Source: Carposina sasakii (Eukaryota; Arthropoda; Insecta; Lepidoptera; Carposinidae). Taken from it: DNA of 64,000 bases. This document shows, in pieces, positions 24,501 through 39,500 of the stretch. Position 1 is the first letter of the stretch. Each line of letters starts with the position of its first letter. The translations under genes and the position numbers were made by a program. A model generated the notes under the pieces. It had not been told where the DNA came from, searched no databases, and worked only from the letters and a program-made list of their open reading frames with translations. Location of the stretch: positions 3,886,716-3,950,715 of the forward strand of contig CP053163.1 of assembly GCA_014607495.2 (NCBI GenBank), in the 5' to 3' direction.

Positions 24501-27500
24501 CCTTTTCAACATTAAAAAAAAAAACTTGAGACGTTATTTTACCTCTTTACTCTTCTACTATAGATACTCGCATGTGTTTATAGTGATGTTCTGCCGTAGT
24601 AGATTCGTAGTTCGTAGCATGCTACGGCACATGCTACGGATAGTCGTACCTTTCACTGCACGAACCGCTAATAAAAAATGTTATAATATTCTGTTTTAAA
24701 ATGTCCACTGTACTATCAATAGATAATCACTGGCCGAATGAACGGGCTTCAGCTTGGAATTTTCGCTATAAAGTCAATAAATACTATTTACTTTCCCAGT
24801 TCGCTTTTACAAAATCCAATATAATTCATGTAAACAAAATTGCGGGCGTCCTATTAGTAAAGGAATAAAACTTTGATTTCCTATGATAGCTGTTCCTTCA
24901 TATAACAGTCGTAGAACGTAAAACCCCCTCTTGCCGGTGTTGACATGTGATATTTTCCTTCACGGCTGCTACGTACACCGCTGCCTAAGAAGACCATATA
25001 ATATTAACAGTAACATTAAGGCCTAAGGCCACAGGTATCTAATCAGATTTAGTTGGCCATTCCGCTATCATACCGCACCCTTTATTTCCATACGTTTCTA
25101 GGGCATGCGAGACACTGATCGATCGGCGAGTGGGTCGCCGCGAAGTCAATACGTTTCCTCCTTGTCTTTCCTGGGTAATGGGATTAAGTAATCAACGTGT
25201 TCAATTCGGCTTAGTATTGACACCTTTCGATGGATCGGATACATTTTTACCCGACGCTAAAATGATGGCTATATTTTTCGACTGTAGTTAAGTAACTTTA
25301 TTCATTGTTGAAGAACCTGTGCTGAATCTCCTCCAGTGCATGTATGAGTCGATTAAGGAACTCAGGAGCGTTCTCTCGAGTCGACAAGCTAGCCACTTGT
25401 CACGGATTGTGCTAAACATGATTCCTTTGTGAAACTGTATTTATTGCTAACTCGTCTAAAGAATACAACCGTGTAGTTATGTGTATAGATTTGTGAGAAA
25501 AAAAAAAACAAAATACTTATAAGTACCTATAGGTAAAGCAGTGGGGTAAGCACGAACCTGTTGATAGTTCGTAACGCTAGCGTCAAACTGTCAAATCACA
25601 TTGATTTTGTTAGCGAGTCTTTTGTTAGCTAGCGTTACGCCGCCTAAAAAGGTTCGTGCTTACCCCTCTGTACTCTACCCGAAACTTTTTATATGGGTAT
25701 CTATTTACAAGTATGAGTACATAATATACATAGATGGTGTAGAGTAGGAGATAGTCATATCATTCAGTAAGATAGACAGATGGTTTTAACTGATGTATTT
25801 TGATACTGTATTTCTCTAAACCACCCGCGAGGTGGAGAGACCACCTGGCCAAAGTCGCAGGCGTCGGTCGGATGCAGGCTGCTTCCGACCGGTCGGTGTG
25901 GAGGTTGTTGGGGGAGGTCTATTTCCAACAGTAGACTTCCCAGGGCTGTAAATGATGATTATGATGATTTCTCTAAAACTTAATCAAGATAGAGATAGTA
26001 TCAACTTTATACCTCAAAAAAGCCTATCTAACTAGACCAAAACTACTCACAGGCTAAAAGATTCTGATGTGCGCCCACTCTTAGCGGGATATCCAATAAA
26101 GTTTACCTTTTAACTCGAAGAAAATATTGTTTTCTTTACTAACGTTATACTTCCGAGTTGCAAAAGTATTCATGTCTCCCTTGCCAAATGCAAACGCGAA
26201 CTTGCCCGAGCTTAGAAATCCCGACGTCCATATTAGCATATGGCGGAATTCCTTTTTCAATTTGGTACTTGTTCGTTACTTTATTGGAATCGTGTCACAT
26301 GGGTCGAGCGACGGTAACGCCACCTCGAGGTGCGATTAACGCTTGAATAACGTTCTGCAGAACGGTTATTGAGAACGGAAAAGATTTTGTATTTGCCACG
26401 TTTGTTTGTATTATGTTGGTTTGGGTTTGACGTTTGTTGGAGCCAATAAGTTGAAACTTATCTGGAGCTCGAAGTTTACCTGCCCTCTCCGTGAAATACA
26501 TAGCTATATAACCAATATGCTACAATCATATATACATGAGAGAGAGAGAGAGAGAGAGAGAGATAGATAGAGAGAGAGAGACATAGATGGAGAGAGAGAG
26601 AGATAGAGAGAGAGAGCTCCAACAGCGAGCCACGTTTAGTATAACAAGGTCATATTTAAAAGATCAGAACAAATTCGTCTGGTATAACGGCCCTGAGTTA
26701 TTTCTTAGGCGACTATTACAACATATTATGCGAAAGGCGATTAGCAATAGTCATCATCAACATCATCAGGCAGATATTAGGGGTTTGGTTTGAATACACG
26801 ACCGGACACAAATAAGCTGACATCCCTTTAACATCATAAAATCATTATAACGCCATGGTAAAAGTGAAGCGCTGTAAATACCATCAATATTAAAATGAAC
26901 GGGATTTGCATCGTAAAGCCTGTGCAAATGACTATAAATCGACCATGGCCTCGCCTGGGGTAATATCATCTGCATGCAATTAACACTGAAATCGGATCAA
27001 AATATGTGAATTAAGATCAAATAGTTGACTTGTGCCTTTGTAACAAAAAATACCGAAATAGTGACCTAATTATAAAATTAATACAAGATATTTCTTTATC
27101 ATTAAGTATTATACCCTTTTTATCCCTCCAAACAATTTCGAATCTCAAACATATTTTTTTTCCAGATATGTTCACTCATATATTTCTATAATTCAAGTTA
27201 TATTCCTAAAGTACTGAGACAATTGACAATTTTAGGTTATTTTCTACTACTGGATGCCCGCGACATCTGCCGCGTGGACTGCAGAAAAAAGAAAATGTCG
27301 AAATTGTCCGGGATAAAACTATTTCCCCGGGATAAAAAGTTACCTATGTGTTAATACAGGGTGTCAGCTAACCCCATACCAAATTTTATTAAAATATCTC
27401 CAGCCGTGTTTACGTGAAGGAGTAACAAACATACATCCATCCATCCATCCATTACTTACAAATTTTCGCGTTTATAATATTAGTAGGAGGATAGTGGGCT

Positions 27501-30500
27501 ATTTATTTTCATTCTGCTTAACATTCTTCTTCTAACACTCTATATATTTATCATATATATATACATTATATTTATGCCAAAAAAAATTCTGGGAAACTAT
27601 TTTTATATTTAAAAAATATATATACCTATATAGATATATATTACTTGATCGGGCGAAATTTATAGTGTCCAGTGTTTATGCCAGTTTGTTCAGACAGATA
27701 CGTGAAAAAATCTTGCTACACGCGTCAATGTGCATTTATGCAGAAAAACGCAGTCTATTTACTCAACTTTGGACCCTAATATTTTGGAAACCAGACACTT
27801 CCCGGTTATGCTTCCATGGAGAAAAATGATCGTGATGATGAGGAGATAACGTAGTTTTCGGGAACGTCGACGACCAAAAATCATCATGTATATGTATGTA
27901 CGTATAGTTATTTTAAAGTTCACGTTATTTAGAATGCCGTTACATAACATATTGCGTTCTAAAATAAAACTGTAAAGAAAAACGTTTCACATCCCAACGA
28001 TGCTTGAAGGCTCGAATACACTAAGGGACAAATTGTGTAATATGTTGTAAACATTACGCTTATCGACAATGTTAAAGAGTATTGGGGACAGTGAGACATT
28101 TCTCTATGTAATATGCTTGCTCTCAGAGTGGTAGAAAGCAATAATATGTCCCGCTGTTGTGTAGTAAGACCTTTGTATTATTTATTACACTGTCTGCTCT
28201 AAAATCTTTTCATACATTATATATAAATAAAAATGTACGGTAATTCATTTTTATAAGTGTATGTACGCGTATAACTTCTGAATTACTGCACCAAACTTGA
28301 TGATTCTTTCTTTTTCGTGATTGTTATTTCTAGGATAAGGTTTGTATAAAATAAAAGTAAAATATTATTGAAAAAAATTAAGCTGTGCGAAGTTCGCCCG
28401 GTCAGCTGGTAATCTAATAAATAGCAGTCTTCAAGCATCAACGAGTATCATTTCACTACTAGACTCCGCATGCTTACACCATGTTACGTAAAATGTTACA
28501 GAAAACTGGGAAATGTTACAGGATACTGGGTAACGTTACAGTATCACGTAAATCGCGTGTTCCGCGTAATTTTGCAGGACATTTTGTCCCAAGTGTATCC
28601 GAGACTTTACCGTCGTGTCGCCAGCAATGCGTTTGAGAAGAAAATAAATTTTTAAACCTTAAACATCTCCTAGGAAGTTGGAAATAAATAAAGTTTGAGA
28701 AACTCTATCTTAGACTCGAGTGGATAGAGATGGTACAGTGTTGCTATATAAGAAGGATAAACGTAGAAAAAGTTCACTTGAAAAGTGTGGAGAAGAAAAT
28801 AAAGGAAGTTCAGAGCATGTGGGATTGTAGACATGGAATAGAGCGTTTCGCGAAATAGTTTCTTTGAATGATGTCGCCTAAGGATGGCGCTAGTTGCGCT
28901 GTGTATGTCTATATTATCTGTGTGCATAGAAAAATATTTAGTTAGTTCCTGTATGGGAGTTTTTGTAAAAACCTTTAACCTACATTACAATGACAGTTGT
29001 GATGTTTTTATATCAGTACTTATAAATTATTTTTGATTATTAAAAGTTTTAAGATTTCAAATAACCTACATGATAATTTTATGATATTTATCTATAAGTT
29101 GTGTTCAATTTTAAACTTAAAAACTTTGATTCTTATGGCAGAAAAGAAAAACATATTTTATCTTTTCAATATGTTTCGATTCACAATGCTATACAGGGTG
29201 TTTGTGACAGCCAGGCAAATATTGATAAATTGATAGGCGGAAAACACTGAAAATTTTCGCAGGAAAATTCCGAAATTTTCCGACATTTTTTTCATATTTC
29301 AGGAAAAAAATTGTTTAGTTCGTTTAAGTAGGCCTTAAATAATGACATAAAAATAAAATTTTAACCAAAAGATGATTTTCAAAAAAAAAGTTGCCCTCAA
29401 AAAATTGTCACAATTGATCCAAAAAACAGAAATGGGTCACACAGTAACTAATAAGCCCATTTAATTAGTCACAGGATCGCCCGATACAATTAGCGCGGAG
29501 AGCAAAGATTACTGAAAATCATATCAAAAATACATTTCCTGCGAGTAATAACACTGTCGTATAACTCAACAGAATGGCGCTTGTTCAGCATTTCAGTATT
29601 TGCCTGGCTGTCACCCTGCTGACATCCCTGTATATTGTATAAAAAACAAAACTAAAACATCTACAAAAAAGTATATTCAAGATTCAAATAACGAAATCTA
29701 GGCCACAAAAAATTGTTATTCAGTTAAATACAAACTCACCTCGACCGGTGCCGCGTTCAAATATGGAACAAGTTCGAAATTGGAAAAGAAATCTGCGACA
29801 GCTCCTAGAGTTAGGCAAATCGCAGTAGCAAATATAAGTAAATTGCCAAACTTTCAGTGTTTTGCGGCTAGCAAGAAATATATCAAAAGGCGTTAGCCGA
29901 GTTCCAGAGGCACTGCTGTGGATGGAAATTGTCATAAAAAAGTTACTTCTACGTTACGTGTGAATATATGATATCTTCAATATAAATATGGCTCAGGAAG
30001 CTAGATATATGAGAGGAATCGGTATTTTAAGGCAAGAAGACTTGCTAAATGCGTGCGAGTGTGAAGCCTGATGACGCCGTAATCAGCAGAATAGATAATT
30101 ATATTAGAAGGGGTATAGCTACATATAGGGGTATGTTACGAGAATACGAAATACTTTTAAAATATCGTAAAGTAGAGAAACTATCCACAAAATTTACGAC
30201 TTGAAATTTTTATACATAGGTTCCCCATAGTGGGAGTTTGGGATATTATTCGTAGCTTTTTGCTTCGTCCAGACTACATCAGAAAGGTTGTAGGTTGGTA
30301 AAAACAAATAAAAAGTGAGAAAAGCTAATATTTTAGAGACATAAGTCAAATAAAAAAAAAACAACATAATCATCATGTGTAAACAATAATGTTTCCGCGT
30401 CTACCCTCTTTTTCCCACGGATCGGCAATTAGCAAACAAAGGAGCTTTTAATTTGCTGCATTTTACTTTTAAACGGCTTTCCCAATGATTCCTTAGTTAA

Positions 30501-33500
30501 ATGTAATTGGAAAGGAAAACAAATTCATTAATCTACAAGCTAATGGTTCAAGTTTCATTCACAGAATTTGAAACATAGCTGAGAAACTAACTATATCGAT
30601 AACATTTGAAACTACACTTTGACTATTTGACTACTATTTATACCAGCCTTTCCCAAAGTGGGCTATAACACCCCCTTATGTGCGCTGCAGGCCTAAAGGG
30701 GGGCGGTAAGAGATCCAGAAAAAAATTGGAGCATTGTGTAGAGGCTTGGGGTATCATAGTAGTTTTTAATTAGGTGGAAAAATGGGGCCGCTAAAAAATA
30801 ATTTATTCTCAAAGTGGGCAGTAGACAAAATAAGTTTCGGAATGCCTGATTTATACGCTAACGCACTAACGCTCGCAGCACATATTTGTCAGCGTTAGGA
30901 ACGCGAGATCATATCTACCCAGCTTAAAAAATTAGTACCCAATTGCTCCTACTAGGAATATGACGAAATCATTGCACCAATCACAATGGTATAGATGTGG
31001 TGGTTGATGTTTTAAAATTAGTAAGAACAATGTCAAACTATAGATATGTTGGTATGATATTGCAACTAAATAAGACACATTGTTATACAATTTGAAGATA
31101 AACATTGTCATATTTTCACGAGCTGCGGTTGTGGCTAGTTATAAAACTTTGCTACGTTATGAACGAGAATTCTTAGAGACTGCAAACAAAGGAACCTTTT
31201 GCCTGTTCTATTTTAATAAGTTTGTTAAACAAACTCGCGGTTGCTTATATAAAATGTTTTATTTTATTCAATTGAAAGTAAGCTATGAGGTGATCAGAAA
31301 TAAGTACATGAAGAATATCATGAAAGTAGGTGTGGTGTGTCAGGACCGTAGCAAGTGGCGATCCGCGATCTCTGCATACCTCTCCGGGAGAGAGACGTGG
31401 TTTTATGAATTATGTATATAAAAGTAAGTTATTCATATTCTGAAACAGAGGGGTGATCTCTCAGGCTTTGAGCTAGCAACTTGTCACTTATCTTCAATAT
31501 CTGACCCCGATATGCTAAGCATGACTGTAGGATCTCTTTCGTGATTTTGCACTTCTGACTAGCCCATTTTCGGAATCACTGCCAAGTGGATAATGTCCCA
31601 TTGCTGATGATTGATTGAGTGACTGACAGGTTAAATCACAGTCGAAACTACAAGGGACAGGAAGGTGAAATTTACCTATAGTTATACATAATATAGGTAT
31701 ATTCCTTGGGAAGTGTAGAAAAGATTTGCCGAATTTCCCGCGGGATCAGGAGATAAACCGGAATTCTAGAGTTTAAGCAAAGTCGTAGGCGGTGGCTGTT
31801 ATTGAATAGCATCGTACCATGTGGCGTACCGTATGGTATCGGCAAAGTAGAATAGCTCCACTCCATGTCTGCCCATGGGTATCATAAGAGGCGATTAAGG
31901 GTTTCCAAAACAGAAAATAAAGGTCCAAAACCCTCTATGGTAGTAGCCTTTGGGTGGGCCCTAGGAGAGACCTACGTCTAGCAGCAAATATTTGAAGTCG
32001 CGTTACCACGTTAATACCAAAAAGTGCGTATTTTCTAAAGCCTACTCCTCATTTATGTCTGAACCAAAAAAAAAGGTTTCAAAATACTGTATATTAAAAC
32101 AATGAGCTCGTACCTAAGCAAAATGATATTATTTCTCGATCAAATTGATATCTGTTAAGGTAGGTAGTGATCAGAGTAGAGTTATAATAAGCTTAGCTCT
32201 ACATGAAATCTGGTAACTTTTTATTATAGAGTATAATATACTATGGCTGCTTCTCTTCCCGGGCATACTGTACAAGTCAGTAGAGGGACAAGAGGGTCTT
32301 GGTGTTTTGTAGGCGATGGGACCTGTCACTACTAACCGAACTTGTACATCTCAACTAGACCCTCAAAATTGGTCAGAAGTGCCTTTATCCCTACCCCGTA
32401 AGGGATAAAGGCGTGATTATGTGTATGTATGAATGTCATACTTAGGTTCTCATTTACTATAATACCTATACATAGCACAATAATATAGCGTAGTCTGAAA
32501 AAGGTTGAGTGTTAGATTAATTGACGGCCGATTGGTGTAATAGGTAGTGACCCTGCGACGTCATAGCATAGGTCCTAGGTTTGAATCTACGATATGATGA
32601 ATATTGATGTTTGCTTTCGAGTCATGTGTCTCTATACTTATCTATGTATTTGTATATCGTTGCTTAGTACCCACGATACAAGACCCAAGGGATCTAAATG
32701 TGGGACTAAGTTATACTTCACAGTGTGTAAAAAATATATATTTAAACTAGTGGACGCCCACGACTTCATCAGCGTGGACTGCATAAAAAAAAAACGTCAA
32801 AATTATCCGGGATAAAAATATTTTCCCGGGCTAAAAAGTAGCCTATGTGTTAATCCGGCGTACGAGTATCAGCTAATTCCATAATAAATTTTATTGAATT
32901 CGCTCCATCCGTTTTTACTTTAAAGAGTAACAAACATCCATACATCTATATTTACAAACTTTCGCGTTTATAATATTAGTAGGATTCAACATCAGCGTGG
33001 GAGCACCTCAATAAGACAGAACAAAAAGTTTTGATACTTCCGTGTTTTGACTCGGCCCCCAGCGAGCGTGTTTGCATACAATGCTGAAATCAGAAAACCT
33101 CGTTATACTCGCTGATGTAGTCTTGTTTTCTTTGTTTTATTTTTCATTCCTGCTGTAGGTATTCGAATGATTTATTATTGGGGCCGTGATTAAAATTTGG
33201 AAGTGAATATTTGCGAGCTATCAATTATTTTTTTTTGTTTTCTTTACTTGGCATTAATTTAATGATGGTACAGTACAAAAACACAAAATCGGTTCAGGAA
33301 GTTCTACTAAGTAGTTCTACTTAATAAATAACTTTTTACACAAAATGTATCTATTAATCTATATTTAGAATTTCGTATCATTTACCGTAAAAGATAAATG
33401 AGGTAATAGCAAAATAATGATTGGCGATGAAAGATTGGAGCAAGTGACAGAGTTTGTGTATCTGGGGACTTTGTTTGCAAGGGATGGATAGCATGACACA

Positions 33501-36500
33501 GATATTATAGAAAGAAACATTTCCCATTGGATTCATTATCGGTCGCTAGATTGTATTTGTGCCCGAAAAGTGGTGGTAGGCTCACCTCTTACCATGTGGG
33601 ACTTCTGCCTAACCTCTTTGTATGTATGTATATACTACGAGATTGAGTATTATATTTGCCTACCTATAATTTGGTCTTACAAATAGTTAGTATAGATTTT
33701 TGAACCCTTAGGTATCGTAGCTACATAAGTTATTACACTTCCATGCTTTACAGCTCTTTTATCGCAGATAAAACTACTATGTATTTTGCCCGTATTTCGT
33801 CTGCTATCCGTTTAACGTATATCTTGACAACCGCCGATCTCAATTCCTCTGGGCTCAATAAAAACCCTTTTGATCAGCGACCCGTGGAGTTAGATTTTTT
33901 TGGGTTCCGTGATTTTAAATGGACATAATTGTGATGTCCACTGTTATTACTTTACTGAACTGTGTTATTAAGTTTTCTGTGTGTTGTTTGAATATTTTCG
34001 AATGGAAATAAAATATTTATTATCAAAATCTGTCATTCTCTCACATTTAATAAAGATATTGGTTTCACTGCTATTTCTAATCTTTTTGAATGTTTTAATA
34101 TAAAGGTATCAAATTGTGTTAGTCGCTGTAATTACTTCAAACAACTGATTTGAGATTTTTGTAGTGTATCCAGATATTTCGAGTGCTTAAGGTAAGTTTC
34201 AAGTGATTGGGTTTCTTTTATGTGATATATAGGTATACCTTTTGTATAAACTGAGGTGAGATTTCACATTTTAAAATATAACAAAAAAACGTACTAAATC
34301 CGTGAAAACTCATAAAAAACCGTAAGCTCGAGCCGGGTTCTCACTTGACAAGTTTTTATTTATACGTTTTTGAGTGGGATCGCTGGAGCTCGAACAGACG
34401 TCAATCAATCATGGCGAGCTTAGTGTGTGGTGCCGGCTCAAATTAAGCCGTTATTGACACTTCACTGTCGAGTGGCGGTTACATTTAAATTTATCTTCGT
34501 ACGTCAAAACATGGAAAATGTTAATGGATGCATTGAATGAGAAGCTCGATTTTCATAGGATCATGCATGTGATGTACATACGAATAGGGATTTTATAGGG
34601 CTTATCAATATTCTCCGTCATATTTTTCGTACATGAAACACATTCCGACACACTTTGGTTTTGATGGATTATACTAACGAGTAATAGCGGTGGAAGAGAG
34701 CATTAGATTTGAATAGGTAAAAATAAGGATCAGTAAATAAACAAAAGGGTTTGTATGACAGATAATTTGTGAAGAGCATGGCGTAAAAACGTTATTCGCT
34801 ACGTAGAAGAGTATTATCACAAATCAAAAAGCTCGATATGGGCTTCAACATTAGCGAATAATTTTTTTGACATTCAACTTTGGCGTCGAGAGTTTAAAGC
34901 AATCTTAATAAAATCGAGAACTTAAAAGAGATATAGATAATTAAACTTCATAATAAATTATTATTAAAAATAAATAAAAAAGTAATCATAAATAAATAGT
35001 AAATATGTCTTGTAATGAATAAAGTAATAACTTTTTTTGTGACAGGTAAGGTTATAGGCAGCTATCGGCTAAAAGCGACTATATAAATATTTACCTTTGT
35101 ACCAACTGTAGACATGTGCGACAACCAGTGAAGATTTCTTTTAGTTAATTTTTTGACACTGCGATTTAAGAATAATCACCCAATAGTAACAATTGCTAGT
35201 CACATTTTGCCCATCCTCATTTAAATATCTTTTCGAAATTCGGCATTACCTGAAACGATAGCATAGTACAAAGTAAGACTAACATCAATTTTTGTTCCAG
35301 TACCTCCAGACATAATGAGTGATGACACCTCAGCCGATGTGTCAGTTCAAGAGTTGGAGAACGCCACCCTAACCTGCAAGGCTACCGGTCACCCTCCTCC
35401 AAAGATCACGTGGAGGAGAGAGGATCACGAGCCTATACTGTTGAAGAAACCTCAGTCGAGGGAATTTGATAAAGGTAAAGTACATCAAGTAAATAAGGCA
35501 GATACTAGCTACTTTCAGCAAGGCTAGACAAACACCAAAATCTTGTGTTCTTACAAAAGAAAAGCGGTAAAAATGCGACGGCGAAAAATGTTGATTGTAT
35601 AATCTTAACGTTGCATTATCTACAGATTAATGCGATTTTTAAACGATCAGAAAAATTGTATAATTTTTCAAACTAAATTTATCGCGATAATAGATAATCA
35701 TCTTATAATGAGTGTCGTGCGTAGCTAATATATTTAAATAAAGGTATTCACATACAGGAAGACACGATTAATTCTCAGCTACGCCTTTTTGCAGTGACGA
35801 CAGAATGCCGTAAAATTGGGAACGGCCAGCACGACAGTTGCTAAATTAAAACCAGATGTATTTCCCGAGCACTACAACATTGGACTCTTCAAACCTAGAG
35901 TAAATAGGCACTTTCTACGCAAACATGTATCACCCTAGGCCGCATCTTGCTTAACATCAGACACGATGGCGGTAATTGTAAAAAAAACATAAAATTAAAG
36001 ACAAACAGCCGTTATAATAGGAAAAGCAAGAGATGATAGTCGTCCGACATCATCCGACAGTAAATTTACCATAACGACATAGTGGGAACGCTATGAGTCC
36101 AGACAAGGTGTATATCTAAATTTTGAATAATATTATTTTTTAAACGAAAAACCGACTTCCTCCCAAAACTCGAGCTCACTAAAGTAAAATTTTACTAAAG
36201 GGCAAATATATATTGCATTAAGCCGTGTACGACGTATAGAAGGCATAATATTGTCAGATTTAGGTATATGCTAGCAAATGATTAGGCCACATGACAAAAG
36301 AGAGAAATGACTAGGCTTCGAAACTTTACGTCTGACAATATATAAGCAACATATAATTACACTCCTTCTTCCCGCCCTGTTCCCAATCATTTGGGGTCGG
36401 TGCAATATGTAGGTACTCTTCTTTCATTCATCCCTATTATCTGTCATCTCGTTATTCTCATGTCTACCTCTTCCTCTATAACCATCTTACTTCGGACACG

Positions 36501-39500
36501 GCTTAACGCAATATGTAATTTCACGACTTAACACAATTATCTTCATCTTCATAAGCCTATTGCAGTCCACTGGGGATTTAGGGGGATGTTACTAAAAAGT
36601 TCCACTGTTTTTCGGCGGTTCCATCATCAGACTCTCGTTTCCTTTAATTCTGACCAAAATCCCAACTAATATTATAAATGCAGTAACTTCGTCTGTCTGT
36701 CTGTCTGTTAAATTATGAAAGCTTTAGACCTGAGACAGAACATAAAAAAAAAGGGATGAAGGGGTTGAAATAGAGGTGAAAGTTGTATGGGATTTCGATA
36801 AAACCATGAAATTTTATATTTAAGTTCATTAAACATTTGTTCTATTTTTGAAATTTCCTTGAAATAAGGGTTGAAAGTTAGTATGCTTCTCGTTGACAGG
36901 TCCCACTTAACATATAGGCTATTTTATTGTTTTTATCATTTCGACATTTTGTTTTTCTGTAACGCGGACGGAGTCGCGAGCGTCCACTAGTTCTCTATAA
37001 AAATCTAAAAACGGACTACTCGTGCCTATTATATTTGAGGATATCTCTATTCCTTAGAGATTCATCATTTTATGTTTTATATGTAGGTGATCCGCTCAAA
37101 AAGTATGAAAACAGACTACATGTGCCTACAATTTTGATTGCCCTCAATTTCTCCAAGATCCCATCATCAGACCCTGATGTGGTGAATATGGGACCAACTT
37201 GGAAGCATTGACAAACTTAAAAAAATTTGAAATCGGTTCATAAATGACGGACTTCTCTCTTTTTTGAAGTCAGTTAAAAAGTGCAATAAACGCAAATACA
37301 CTCTTTTCATATGTACAAAGTAAAACAATTAAATGACGGAAATTCAGACCTTTGATGTAACCTTTTTGTGTTGTGGTGGCACAAAACCTAAATGCCTTCC
37401 ACTCTTGCACCCTCAATGCTTATAATGGGAGCGCAAAAACCACCACGTAACCCTCCGGCAACCAATTTGTAAACACACCTGTGACATTTTATTGTGCACC
37501 TTCCTGTATGAAATTCCGCAGTTTCGAAATTAAAAGCTTTTGGTAAAATCGTATTTTGTTCGTTTATTACATTTTTCTCAATTTTTGGATTTTATTCAAT
37601 ATGGAATATGGAAAATTCATTACATCATTTTGCCAAAATGCCAACATTTTATAAAGGCACGATTGCCATGATCTATATAAAAAATGAGGTTTCTAAATTC
37701 GACCGTATGTTTCTCTAGTCATTGAATTTTTAATAACATTTTAAAGTAAAACTAATCTATCTATGGCTTTATTTAAATTATGTTTTTTAAGAGATAATTA
37801 CGCCACAGTTGAATTAATAATTCTCATCATAATTATATCCTTAAAATTAAGTCTAAATGTTTAATAATCTACTATTATAAATATACTTTGGTTAATTGTA
37901 GTTCCCGGTCTTCCCTACTTTATCATTTATAATTTAAGTAAGATTGTTTCGATATGAGAATTTATCCACACAAGTAACCCACACAAGCCTTTGCATACTT
38001 TACATTTACGTACGTAGTTGAGTAGATTCCATTATAATTCTTGACTGTGCCCACTAAATACTGCCATTGATTTTACGATACAATACACGTCTATTCTAAT
38101 CTCAATTATATTATAATGGAATAATAGTTTTGTGTGGGAGTTTAATAAGTGGGAAAAAATTGAGCACTATTGAGACAGGTGTAAAAGTGTAAACCAATTT
38201 TCTACTCTAGTGTATAATAAAGGATAAAATTACCTTGCATTAGTGCCTTTTTCCGGATCACTTTCATTGTTATTTCAATATTTAGTTACCCAGTGTATGA
38301 CTGGGTTCCGTATTTCAAAAGGCAGCCTTATAAGTGTTCCTCTGTCTGAAAAGTCCCGCTTTTAAGAAATGCCTAAAATATTAGGTATAAAAATACCAAA
38401 TATGGGTATCTCTAACTATGAAAAAATCAAACGATGGCATTTAAAGATGTGACCTCAAACGTTTTGACAAAGGAATCAAATATAAAATACCTGTCTTGTC
38501 TACCCTCTGACCTAAAACAATCTAACAATGAAGAAACTATAAATATAATAATTTGTATAGAACTGGAAACCTTAATAAATTATTTTTTATCAGTGACAAG
38601 TTGCTAGCTTATCGCCTGAGATAATGTCCAAGTTCCTGAGTCGACTCTACTGACGGAAGGAGATGCACCTGATGTATACTAATAAAGCCCCGCAGCAGCA
38701 CAAAATTTGTTAACATCATAACAAAATTACAGTAATTTGTCATTCTTCTATAATTTGAAGTTATTTTCTTTTATACGTGTTTTAAAATACTCTAGAAGAA
38801 AATTTTAAAATTATGCCTTGTATAACTAATTAACAATTGTCTAAGTTGTTCTAGAATTTAATTGTAGTAAACATTATTAAACGATTTTCTTCAAAGAACT
38901 GTTACGTGTCTAGGGTATAAAAGGTCATTTCTATCACCTACTCGTATTCCTAAAATTTTAATTCGAAAATTTAGAGGTAGATCTATTTTTAGATCTCAAT
39001 AAAAAAGAGAAGGTACTAGTTTGAAAGCTCACTGTAGGCGTCGTTCTATTATTTGCCTTATTTTTACTACTCGTATTAGCAGAATTTCGCCTTGAACTCA
39101 TATGTCACATCCGTTAATCAATACCCAGGAGGGCAATCGCGCAAAATAACAACATTAACGGAACGTTTTAGGTTTTTTTTGGTTCAAACGTTAACGTTGT
39201 CAAAAGTGTGACGTATTTACCAAAGCTTAATCACAACCACAAACGTTAGGTATGTATGCACATTTCGTATCGCGACATTTAAAGCCAAAGATAGACGTTA
39301 ATATGTCTGAAACACTGTCAAATGAACAGCCAAACAAAAGCTAAACCAAAACTAAGCCATAACCAAAAACTTTCCGTTGAAAAGTTATAAACATTGTTAT
39401 TTTCGCGATGGCCCTCTACAATAAAGGACCGAATAAAACAAATTTACTTCACATGTGAGACAAACATGATGATTCTACGGGCTTTTTTCCATTTTGCTAC

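Larger units (their letters stand above)
23059..35300 (+). other. Intron 3 (12.2 kb, the longest)
   Basis: It separates Ig1 from Ig2. Contents include repeats at 24365-24480, 25311-25475, 25539-25680, 25830-25965, a GA-rich tract at 26538-26615, retroposon copies at 27245-27490 and 32745-32985, MITE-A at 27570-27892, MITE-C at 29190-29634, a hAT-like fragment at 30645-30850, and reverse transcriptase remnants near 31321 and 33419. 23100-24360 and 33930-35290 show nothing recognisable. Confidence 0.85.

Noticed and set aside
30650..30720. Intact hAT transposon
   Set aside because: Only one terminus-like stretch is visible, and no flanking 8-bp duplication or right end could be set.
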